64,000 nt of DNA from Desulfobacteraceae bacterium. Its GTDB lineage: Bacteria > Desulfobacterota > Desulfobacteria > Desulfobacterales > Desulfosalsimonadaceae. The stretch is from positions 1 through 64,000 of the forward strand of contig QZJS01000075.1 in assembly GCA_003597945.1 (NCBI GenBank), read 5' to 3'. The translations under genes and the position numbers were made by a program. Shown one piece after another: positions 27,419 to 34,626 of this stretch (its first letter is position 1; every line of letters starts with the position of its first letter). The notes under the pieces are model-generated. The model did no database searches, was not told the DNA's origin, and worked only from the letters and a program-made list of their open reading frames with translations.

Positions 27419-28321
27419 TCATCGCCCCTCCGGGCTTATGCCGGCGGACCTGGCTTGCGCTGCTTGTTTTTCCATTTTCCCCATGGCATAAAGTATCGCC
27501 TTTTCAATTCCGTCGGGTGTCCAGTCCCTTAGCAGGCTTCCATTGACGAATATAGTAGGCGTCCCGTCAACGCCAAGCGCTACGGCTTCCGCGATATCTT
27601 TCCGTATCCGGTCAACCGTTTCGGGGGCATGGTAGTCGTGCTCAAATTTTTCCATATCCAGATTCAGTAACTCGGCGATCTCGGTAAGCCTTTTTTCGGT
27701 CAAATTCAGGCCCTCGTCAAAAAGGATATCATGGTACAGCCAGAACATATCCTGTTCATGGGCCGCCATGGCTGCAATCGCGGCTTTGACCGCATACCGG
27801 TGCCCTCTTAACGGGTAATGTTTGAATACAATTTTGACGTCCTCCGAATAGTCGGCCTGCACCTGATCGAGCGCTTCCGCGGCCCGGGCGCAGCCTGTGC
27901 ATTGAAAGTCCGAGAACACGGTAATGGTGACCGGGGCATCCGGCGACCCCTTTACCGGGGAGTGGGATATGTTGATATCCTTGATGAAATTGACGGCCGT
28001 AATCCGGACGGTTTTTTGTTCCGTGCTGGTTAAAAACAGAATATCGTCTCTAGGTCCGGCCATAATGCCGTCAATGGCGGAGTCCACCCCGATTTTTCCC
28101 TTAAAATCCCCGTCCGCTCCATATACAAGGATATTGCGGGTTTTAGTAAGGACATAAATATAATTGCCTGTAATTGAAGCCGCCGTATCCATCGGCGTTT
28201 CCGCTAATGTAATGGTGTTTCGTGTAACCAGCTCAACCTCAACGGCGCCGACCGGACCGGCCCACATCAGGAGCAGGGCGGCAACGCATATGAAACTGCA
28301 TATTATGGATCTATTGCGCAT
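27419..28321 (-). CDS. DsbA/thioredoxin-like periplasmic oxidoreductase
   Basis: A 300-residue secreted protein. A signal peptide (about 1-26) precedes a roughly 90-residue beta-rich module (YIYVLTKTRNILVYG and DDILFLTS) that looks like part of a propeller. From about residue 128 there is a DsbA-type thioredoxin domain with C141-T-G-C144 (SDFQCTGCARA) and the cis-Pro loop GTPTIFVNG. It likely forms or isomerises disulfides, or reduces a partner. Its place between the subtilase and the PKD protein suggests service to the exported proteins of this cluster. The unusual fusion with an N-terminal beta module is notable. Confidence 0.82.
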   Translation of the reverse strand: MRNRSIICSFICVAALLLMWAGPVGAVEVELVTRNTITLAETPMDTAASITGNYIYVLTKTRNILVYGADGDFKGKIGVDSAIDGIMAGPRDDILFLTSTEQKTVRITAVNFIKDINISHSPVKGSPDAPVTITVFSDFQCTGCARAAEALDQVQADYSEDVKIVFKHYPLRGHRYAVKAAIAAMAAHEQDMFWLYHDILFDEGLNLTEKRLTEIAELLNLDMEKFEHDYHAPETVDRIRKDIAEAVALGVDGTPTIFVNGSLLRDWTPDGIEKAILYAMGKMEKQAAQARSAGISPEGR

Positions 28322-28346
28322 TCTTCATTCTTCCTTTCTCTGAGGG

Positions 28347-29870
28347 TCATCGGCTGTCATTAGACGCGGAAATAAAGCATCCGCCCCCGCCTCTGCCGGA
28401 ATCATTGCCTGAACTGTTTTGCAGAAGTTCCAGCGCCGCCGGCACGTTGATCCGGCCGTACCCGTATTCATGGTCCGGTCCCGGCTCTCCCAGATCCTTC
28501 GCACCGCCGGACAGCGCCTGCTTCAGATCGGAAAGCTCCGCATCCGGATGCGCGCTCATTAAGAGCGCCAGCGCACCGGTTACGTGGGCGGCGGCATACG
28601 ACGTGCCGGACACTTCGACGTAGGGGTCGCCGATTCCGCCCAGCGTCAGATCAGCGGTGCGGACGAATTCTCCGGGCGCCGTGAATGTCGGATAAACGGC
28701 TTCCCCGCACGGAGACGGTCCTCGTCCGCTGAAATCGGCGATCTCATCATCAGCATCAACCGCACCGACGGAAATGCTTTCTACATAATTTGACGGGCTG
28801 ACGCTGGTGGCCGCATTCGGCCCGGTATTGCCGGAGGCGCAGACCATGGCTATTCCGGCCTGAGTCAATATTTGGATATCTTCCTGGAATTCCGCCACGC
28901 ATTGATCCAGCGCATCAACAAACCCCCAGGATTTGTTTACGACATCCGGCGCATCATCCGTGTCCGGATCACCGTCCGGGTCCAACAGCCACTGGAACCC
29001 TGCATGGATGATGCTGTAAGCCGAAGTCCCGTCGTCATCGTAAATTTTAACGGCAATCCATTGAGCCCCCGGCGCCACCCCTATTGCACCGCCGCCGAAA
29101 TCGCCGCCAACCGCTATCCCGGCGACCTGGGTCCCATGACCGATGGGGTCATGGGGAAGGTTATACTTGCCAAAAGGGTCAAACCAGCTATTGTTGCCGC
29201 CGCGCCATTGATCCTCCAGGTCCGGATGCTTTCCGTCCACTCCGGTGTCCATGATCGCCAGAACGACTCCCTGTCCCGTAAAACCTTGCTTCCAGACCTC
29301 CGGAGCGCCGATCATATCCAGATTCCATCGGTTTTCCGAATGCCCGGAAAACATCGGTTGCACCATGCTGATCGCTACATCCGGGTCAATCCGCTCGACA
29401 GAGGGATCATCCGACAGTTCTTCAATCAGCCGGGCATCCGCCTCCAGCGCCACCGCATTGATTGCCCACAGATTGCGGACCTTCTCAACACGGTGAGAAA
29501 GCAGCCGGTTATTGACCGCCGTCCTTGCCTGATGCGCTTTTTCTTTAAGGGCCCGGATGAGTTGTTTCCGGTCTATTTTATCCATTTTATCCTTGACGGG
29601 CGCGGGGCCGGGAATTTCCCTTTCGGTCCGTTTTATTTTCCGGGATTCGCTGTCCGTGCCCTTTATGCCGATTGGTTTGTCAAATCTACGATCATTCACC
29701 TTGCCCACGAACCTTACGATCACCGGGATTTTGCCATCCGGTTCGGCCTGTTCCAGAAGGACCGCCAGCTCCGGGGTCAGGCTCCCCGCATGCACCGGAA
29801 AGGCAAACAACCACCACACAAGGATGATCGCGGCAATCTTTTCGGTTTTTCCCAGGTTCGGCTTGCGCAT
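28347..29870 (-). CDS. Secreted subtilisin-like serine protease (S8)
   Basis: A 507-residue preproprotease. A signal peptide ends near residue 28 (PVHA). An inhibitor-I9-like propeptide follows (about 30-168), and the S8 catalytic domain has D208 (IMDTGVDGKHPD), H245 (GHGTQVAG), oxyanion N348 (ASGNTG) and S424 (SGTSYAAAHVTG). All catalytic residues are present. The chain ends GRGGGGCFISASNDSR, the Gly-Cys-Phe-Ile-Ser tail found in two neighbours. It may process the large secreted proteins of the cluster. It starts 19 bases downstream of the lipoprotein gene stop. Confidence 0.92.
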   Translation of the reverse strand: MRKPNLGKTEKIAAIILVWWLFAFPVHAGSLTPELAVLLEQAEPDGKIPVIVRFVGKVNDRRFDKPIGIKGTDSESRKIKRTEREIPGPAPVKDKMDKIDRKQLIRALKEKAHQARTAVNNRLLSHRVEKVRNLWAINAVALEADARLIEELSDDPSVERIDPDVAISMVQPMFSGHSENRWNLDMIGAPEVWKQGFTGQGVVLAIMDTGVDGKHPDLEDQWRGGNNSWFDPFGKYNLPHDPIGHGTQVAGIAVGGDFGGGAIGVAPGAQWIAVKIYDDDGTSAYSIIHAGFQWLLDPDGDPDTDDAPDVVNKSWGFVDALDQCVAEFQEDIQILTQAGIAMVCASGNTGPNAATSVSPSNYVESISVGAVDADDEIADFSGRGPSPCGEAVYPTFTAPGEFVRTADLTLGGIGDPYVEVSGTSYAAAHVTGALALLMSAHPDAELSDLKQALSGGAKDLGEPGPDHEYGYGRINVPAALELLQNSSGNDSGRGGGGCFISASNDSR

Positions 29871-29889
29871 ATTCCTTTAACGCCCTGAA

Positions 29890-30378
29890 TTATTGAACGA
29901 CAAGATCGCTAATTTTAACATCTCCGATTACCACATTGACCCGGTCGCCGGATTTGACAACGCCGGGGTTGCCGAAAAACATCCAGTAAACCCTTCCTTC
30001 TTCCGGCGTGCCGGTGGTTCGAAGCGGCCCGACCTTGGCGGTGGTCGGCACCGCCAGGGTCTGATTGGTGGACTGATGAATCAGGTAAGCCTTGGTGTTC
30101 CGGTCAAAAACCGGCACGGCTTTTTTTTCATCGATGACCCGGTATCTGAAATCCACCATCCGGCCGGCGGCGGTCAGTGCGATCATTTCCACCTGAATTC
30201 CCCATTGCGCCGCAAGGCTTTCGGTGGAGATTTCCGAATCTGATCTCAGGTTACCGTTAATTGAGCTGCACCCGACAATCAAAAATAATAGTAACCCCAT
30301 TGTCGCGACGGCGCCAAATCGTTGTCTGCCGCATCTTTGCAATAGTAGTCTCCCGATTATTTGTTTTTTCATTTTCAT
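29890..30378 (-). CDS. Small lipoprotein of unknown function
   Basis: From the ATG at 30378 the product is 162 residues. A basic N terminus and hydrophobic run end in LFLIVGCSS, a good lipobox, so it should be lipid-anchored at Cys37. The mature part is mainly beta: VDFRYRVIDEKKAVPVFD, AYLIHQSTNQTLAVP, RVYWMFFGNPG and VNVVIGDVKISDLVV. The frame is open to 30435, but that extension lies within a strong hairpin. It is the first gene after the multicopper-oxidase-like operon and probably belongs to the same secretion or assembly unit. No family recognised. Confidence 0.65.
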   Translation of the reverse strand: MKMKKQIIGRLLLQRCGRQRFGAVATMGLLLFLIVGCSSINGNLRSDSEISTESLAAQWGIQVEMIALTAAGRMVDFRYRVIDEKKAVPVFDRNTKAYLIHQSTNQTLAVPTTAKVGPLRTTGTPEEGRVYWMFFGNPGVVKSGDRVNVVIGDVKISDLVVQ

Positions 30379-30399
30379 ACGGTTTATAAAAACTTTTAT

Positions 30400-30437
30400 A
30401 TATGCGGGGCATCGTTGATCACGAATGCCCCGCATAT
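30400..30437. terminator. Thirteen-base perfect hairpin after third cupredoxin gene
   Basis: ATATGCGGGGCAT (30400-30412) and ATGCCCCGCATAT (30425-30437) pair perfectly around a 12-base loop, six bases beyond the stop of the minus-strand gene at 30444. An A/T-rich tract follows on the minus strand. It could end or attenuate the multicopper-oxidase transcript before the lipoprotein and subtilase genes. Confidence 0.6.
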
Positions 30438-30443
30438 TTAGGG

Positions 30444-32024
30444 TTATCTATCGGAAAACCAAACAACCCGGACCGTAACGATAGCCTCATTGGAAACGTT
30501 GCCTGCCAGATCGGTTACGGTATATCTGAATGTATCCGTCCCGGTAAAATTCCTGGCAGGCGTGTAAATGACGCCGTTGGTGACGATCTGTACGGTTGCA
30601 CTATTGGATCCACTCGGCAGTGGTGTCAGACTGATTTGAGACGCCGCCACATTGCCGTCGCTATCCTTGAGATTGCCGTCCGGATCGTAATCATTTTCCG
30701 TCAGATTGATGAACACCGACACGTTCCGACGGGTTATCGCATTATCATCAACAGCTATCGGCGGATTGTTGTCCGTCGCCGTGACGGTTATGGAGACGGT
30801 GGCATTGGTGGCGCTGTATACCGCACCATCAAACGCCCTGTAGGTGAAGGTATCCGGACCGGAATATCCCTGGTCCGGGGTGTAGGTAAAGGACCCGTCC
30901 GGATTCAATGCCACAACGCCATTGAGCGCCCCCGTTACCAGCTCCGCAGTGATGAGAAGGCCGGTGTCGTTGCCCAGCACGCCGGGAGCCGGCACTTCAA
31001 GGACCGTATCCTGGGGTGTTTCGTATGCATCATCAACCACAATGGGGCCGGGCACTCCCTCTCCCACTTCAAGATTGACGAGCATACCGCCGCCGCTCAC
31101 CTGGTTGGTGGTCAGAAAATATCTGGCGTCATATACCGGGTATACGCCTTCCGCCCCGGGGTTCCAGATAACGTCCATGGTCTTCATGGCCGGCAGGAGA
31201 ACACTGTATTGCTGCTTCGGATAGGTATAGGGGTTGCCGTCCTCGGCCACCACTTTCCAGTAGCCGCCCCGCAATGTCGGTACATGGGTTTTGAGTCCCG
31301 CATTAACGAACCGGATCAGAATATTCTGGGTGACCGCGCCCGCCAGCCAGTTGGGGTCGCCCGGCTCATAAGGCTTTCCGTTCACCAGAAAGTAGGCGGG
31401 TTTGTAATTGAGAGGCTGGGCCACGGCAGGAGACGGGTCATGCAGGGTCGCATCGATCTCGCTGTAAAACAGCATGATCTCGCTCCCGTACTCGATATTG
31501 GGATAGGCCTGCCCCGGGCCGGCGTCCATTTTGACCGCACCATACAGCCCCATATGCACCTGGAGCCCCGGGTGGCTGCCGCTGTGATAGACATATGTTC
31601 CCGGCCGGAGGTTGTTCCAGGTATAATTGGCCGTGCCGCCGCCCGGAAGCGCCGAATGGGTGAACGACCTCACCCGGCTGCCTGCAAATTGAGGATTCAT
31701 CGCGGCGAACTGTCCCGGAATCACGATGGATACCGACTCACCGGTAGCAGCCGGCAGGTCGTTTCTTAAATAAATATTCAATACCGTATCACCGGGAGGA
31801 ATCGTAATCACCGGTCCCGGCGATGAAGCAGGTCCGATATTTGCAAATCCGGCATCCGCTTCGGCAAATCCCCACATGGTAATGGGGGTTCCATTAACGT
31901 TTTTTGTAAACTCCCCGGCCACCAGGTAGACATCCATGGCAAAGGAGGGGGCCGCGGCCAGCAGGACGGCGGCAAGGGTCAGCAGGACCCGCCCCAAAAA
32001 CATTCTAAGCAGTTTACGTTTCAT
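30444..32024 (-). CDS. Two-domain cupredoxin protein without copper ligands, plus cadherin-like repeats
   Basis: A secreted 526-residue paralogue of the next two genes upstream. After a signal peptide (about 1-29) come two cupredoxin-type domains. The positions that hold copper histidines in oxidases read SIVIPGQ, GTYVYHSGSHPG, THVPTLRGG and FLTTNQVSGGG, so no complete HxH pair and no type-1 Cys remain. The C-terminal third carries two cadherin-like/Big_9 repeats (PDGSFTYTPDQGYSGPDTFTY; later ARNFTGTDTFRYTVTD), of which the first 20 residues are PDGSFTYTPDQGYSGPDTFT. It is most likely a structural or adhesive subunit. AGGAGGG precedes the ATG, 16 bases after its upstream neighbour. Confidence 0.8.
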   Translation of the reverse strand: MKRKLLRMFLGRVLLTLAAVLLAAAPSFAMDVYLVAGEFTKNVNGTPITMWGFAEADAGFANIGPASSPGPVITIPPGDTVLNIYLRNDLPAATGESVSIVIPGQFAAMNPQFAGSRVRSFTHSALPGGGTANYTWNNLRPGTYVYHSGSHPGLQVHMGLYGAVKMDAGPGQAYPNIEYGSEIMLFYSEIDATLHDPSPAVAQPLNYKPAYFLVNGKPYEPGDPNWLAGAVTQNILIRFVNAGLKTHVPTLRGGYWKVVAEDGNPYTYPKQQYSVLLPAMKTMDVIWNPGAEGVYPVYDARYFLTTNQVSGGGMLVNLEVGEGVPGPIVVDDAYETPQDTVLEVPAPGVLGNDTGLLITAELVTGALNGVVALNPDGSFTYTPDQGYSGPDTFTYRAFDGAVYSATNATVSITVTATDNNPPIAVDDNAITRRNVSVFINLTENDYDPDGNLKDSDGNVAASQISLTPLPSGSNSATVQIVTNGVIYTPARNFTGTDTFRYTVTDLAGNVSNEAIVTVRVVWFSDR

Positions 32025-32040
32025 ATTTTTCCCTCCTTTT

Positions 32041-33324
32041 CTACATCATCGGTGCGCCGGGCGGCAGGATCATCAGCATGGTCATCATTCCCCCGGGGAA
32101 AATGTCATAGTTGACCATTTCTTTTTCCGTGTGGGAATGCCACATATACGTATACCCCCCGTGCGGGTTGAGGCCGCCTTCACCCGGAGGGAGACTTTCT
32201 TCCCCGCCCAGGTAGGGACTGCCGCTCCAGAATCCGCCGAAAGCCATGTCGAGTCCATCGGGAAGAAATACCGGGAAGGGTTTGCCGTGATCCGGCGCAT
32301 ACTCGTTGGGCTCCATGGGATCACCCGGCGCGTGACCGTAGATGTCCCATCCAAGGCCCTTGCCGGTCCAGGTAAAAACAGCGTCCATGGTCCCTCCCGG
32401 AATGGACTGAGCCGTAAACAATTCATAGCTCAGGTCCGCGCCCGCGCCCGGCGCGCTTTCCAGCAGTCGGCCGTCCGTGGCGATGATCCGGGCGTGGTTC
32501 CCGTGATAATGAAACGGGTGCAGGTCCCTTCCTCCGCCGATGATCCGCATGAGCATCTTATCTCCCGGATGCATCATGGGCATGCAGTTATACGGCTGAG
32601 TCGGCAGCCACACGGCCATCGGCTTAAACATGGTGTCCGGCGCGCACCGGCCGTTGATGAACCAGTAGTTGGGGAAATAATCCGAGAGATAATCGGTTCC
32701 TTCCAGCGCGGCCGGTCCCATGAATTCCACCAGTTGGTGAATCCGGGGGTCCATTTCAGTGAGCAGGAACAGATATTCCATGTCATACGCCGAATCCGGG
32801 TGACCGTAAGCCGTCGGCATCATCATATTAAAACCGGCAGGCCGGACGATGACGGCGCCCACGAGGCCCATCTCCACCTGGAGTTCGGGGTTGGTGCCGC
32901 TGTGGTAGAGATAGGTGCCGGCATGGGTTGCGGTAAACGTATAGGACGCGCTTCCCCCGGGCGCGGCTTCCATGGTCAACAGGCCCTGGCTGTCGCCGGA
33001 GGCCGTCACCGAATGTCCCGGAAACACGATGGACACCGGCACATCCAGCTCATTGGAAAGATTTACGGTGACGGTGCTGCCCTGGTTAAGGATCAGGGTC
33101 GGCCCGGAATATTGGGCCGGCCCGGCGCCGTTGGCATATCCCCAGAAATAAACGCTGTTGCCGTCCGGGGTGCTGATATAATCCGCCTTGGCCGTAAAGC
33201 TGAAGTTGGTCCCACTGATGCCGTGGATCATGGCGGCGGCGTCCGGCGCCGATATGAGCAGCATTGTCGATACCGCCATCATCAGGAGGCAGACGTTGAG
33301 ATATGATTTAATTTTTACATTCAT
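32041..33324 (-). CDS. Multicopper-oxidase-fold protein, domain 2 ligands only
   Basis: A 427-residue secreted two-domain cupredoxin protein. Signal peptide about 1-31. Domain 1 has lost the ligands: FPGHSV stands in for the HxHG motif, and TYLYHSGTNPELQVEMG replaces the HCH block. Domain 2 keeps HPFHYHG with H269, H272 and H274, and WHSH with H396 and H398. The type-1 cysteine that normally lies between those two histidines is Ser397. Domain 2 can therefore offer four trinuclear-cluster histidines but no type-1 copper. AAGGAGG stands six bases before ATG. It is the middle gene of the operon, 15 bases after the previous stop. See the finding on complementarity. Confidence 0.85.
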   Translation of the reverse strand: MNVKIKSYLNVCLLMMAVSTMLLISAPDAAAMIHGISGTNFSFTAKADYISTPDGNSVYFWGYANGAGPAQYSGPTLILNQGSTVTVNLSNELDVPVSIVFPGHSVTASGDSQGLLTMEAAPGGSASYTFTATHAGTYLYHSGTNPELQVEMGLVGAVIVRPAGFNMMMPTAYGHPDSAYDMEYLFLLTEMDPRIHQLVEFMGPAALEGTDYLSDYFPNYWFINGRCAPDTMFKPMAVWLPTQPYNCMPMMHPGDKMLMRIIGGGRDLHPFHYHGNHARIIATDGRLLESAPGAGADLSYELFTAQSIPGGTMDAVFTWTGKGLGWDIYGHAPGDPMEPNEYAPDHGKPFPVFLPDGLDMAFGGFWSGSPYLGGEESLPPGEGGLNPHGGYTYMWHSHTEKEMVNYDIFPGGMMTMLMILPPGAPMM

Positions 33325-33339
33325 GGCGATCCTCCTTGG

Positions 33340-34560
33340 TTAATTGACGATGATTTCGGTCATCATTCCCCCGAAATCTTCAGTATCATTGCTCAAATAA
33401 TTCATGTTGGTGGTATACAGAAAATAAGTTCCCGGCGGTATGTCCGTGGTGTCTAAAATAACGTCGATGGATTCGCCGCCGCCCATCGTAACCGAGCTGG
33501 TTGTATAATACAGATTCTTGCCGTCCGGCCCCCGATAGTGCCGGGCGTTTCTGCCCACCACTTCCATGGGGATGGACAGGCTGGTAAGGGTATAAAAACG
33601 GGTGATGTTCAGATTCGACAGCCGGAGCAGCACCCGGTCTCCCTGATTGGCCGTGATCAGCGAATGTTCCGGTTGCGTGGAAACCCCGTTTCTCGGATTG
33701 GCCATCATGGGCGCCATGGGTTGCATCATGCTGGCCGTATCCGGATATCCCCTGCCGTTTATCATGGGGTAGTTGTCCCGCATCAAGGCAAACGGAAGGG
33801 GCTGGACCATTTCACTGGCATCATGGAACGCGCTGTCAAAAGAGCCGAGCTGAATGGCGTAATCCACGTCATACCCGGTGGAGCCGTCGTTGTCGTTATA
33901 GGCGAATCGGCTGTAAGATTTCCCCTGGTAAGAGTAGACGGTGCCGTCCTGGGCCGGGCGCACGTAGAGATTGCCCAGCATCCCCATCTGCATGTGTTCG
34001 GTAGCTTCCACATGGCAGTGGTACATATACGTGCCGGGCTCCACCACATTATAATAATAGGTGAACGAAGCTCCCATATTGATGGAGACGGAAGCATCCG
34101 GGACCCCGTCGAACACCGGCGCGGCCTCGGGAAACCCGTGCCAGTGGACCGTGTGCGGATCAAACAGATCGGGCCGCATCATCATCCCCACATTGGTCAG
34201 GGTCAGGTAAAACTCATCCCCCTGATCGAGGACGATTTTAGGAGCCGGGAAAGTGGCCGCCATCATGCCGGCGGTCATTCTTTCATCGTGCGGCGTATCG
34301 GGATTATCCGTAATGCCGGTGAGATCGGAAAAACCGAACATATACATATCCCTGCCGTCGGCCATACGGACGGCCCCGTCTCCGGCGCCGATATGCATAC
34401 ATTTGACATTGTTATAAATCGGGTTACTGCTGTCCACAATGGCGTCCCCGTTGCTGTCTCCGGGGCATTGCACCAGGACCGACGCACCGGCGGCGACCAC
34501 CCAAGCCGACAACAGCAGACCCATCATGATCAGGAAGAGATATCGCTTGATTGTTTTCAT
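33340..34560 (-). CDS. Multicopper-oxidase-fold protein, domain 1 ligands only
   Basis: About 406 residues from the ATG at 34560, chosen for the AAAGGA nine bases upstream; the frame is open to 34578. After a signal peptide, domain 1 holds a full set of copper ligands: H136, H139 and H141 in PHTVHWHG, and H181-C182-H183 with H189 and M194 in YHCHVEATEHMQMGM. These would supply one type-1 copper and four histidines of a trinuclear cluster. In domain 2 the matching positions read ITRFYTLTSL and YFLYTTNMNYL, with no ligand histidines. Two-domain oxidases need both domains to build the trinuclear site, so this chain alone looks incomplete. It leads the three-paralogue run. Confidence 0.85.
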   Translation of the reverse strand: MKTIKRYLFLIMMGLLLSAWVVAAGASVLVQCPGDSNGDAIVDSSNPIYNNVKCMHIGAGDGAVRMADGRDMYMFGFSDLTGITDNPDTPHDERMTAGMMAATFPAPKIVLDQGDEFYLTLTNVGMMMRPDLFDPHTVHWHGFPEAAPVFDGVPDASVSINMGASFTYYYNVVEPGTYMYHCHVEATEHMQMGMLGNLYVRPAQDGTVYSYQGKSYSRFAYNDNDGSTGYDVDYAIQLGSFDSAFHDASEMVQPLPFALMRDNYPMINGRGYPDTASMMQPMAPMMANPRNGVSTQPEHSLITANQGDRVLLRLSNLNITRFYTLTSLSIPMEVVGRNARHYRGPDGKNLYYTTSSVTMGGGESIDVILDTTDIPPGTYFLYTTNMNYLSNDTEDFGGMMTEIIVN

Positions 34561-34626
34561 GGTTGCTTTTCCTTTCATGTGGTATGTTCCCGTCCGGCGG
34601 GAAAACCACCGGACGGAATGATTTCA

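Noticed and set aside
30444-34560. Assignment of the oxidase-fold operon as a manganese oxidase system
   Set aside because: Some multicopper oxidases oxidise manganese, but nothing in these sequences points to that substrate, and one or more chains lack copper sites.
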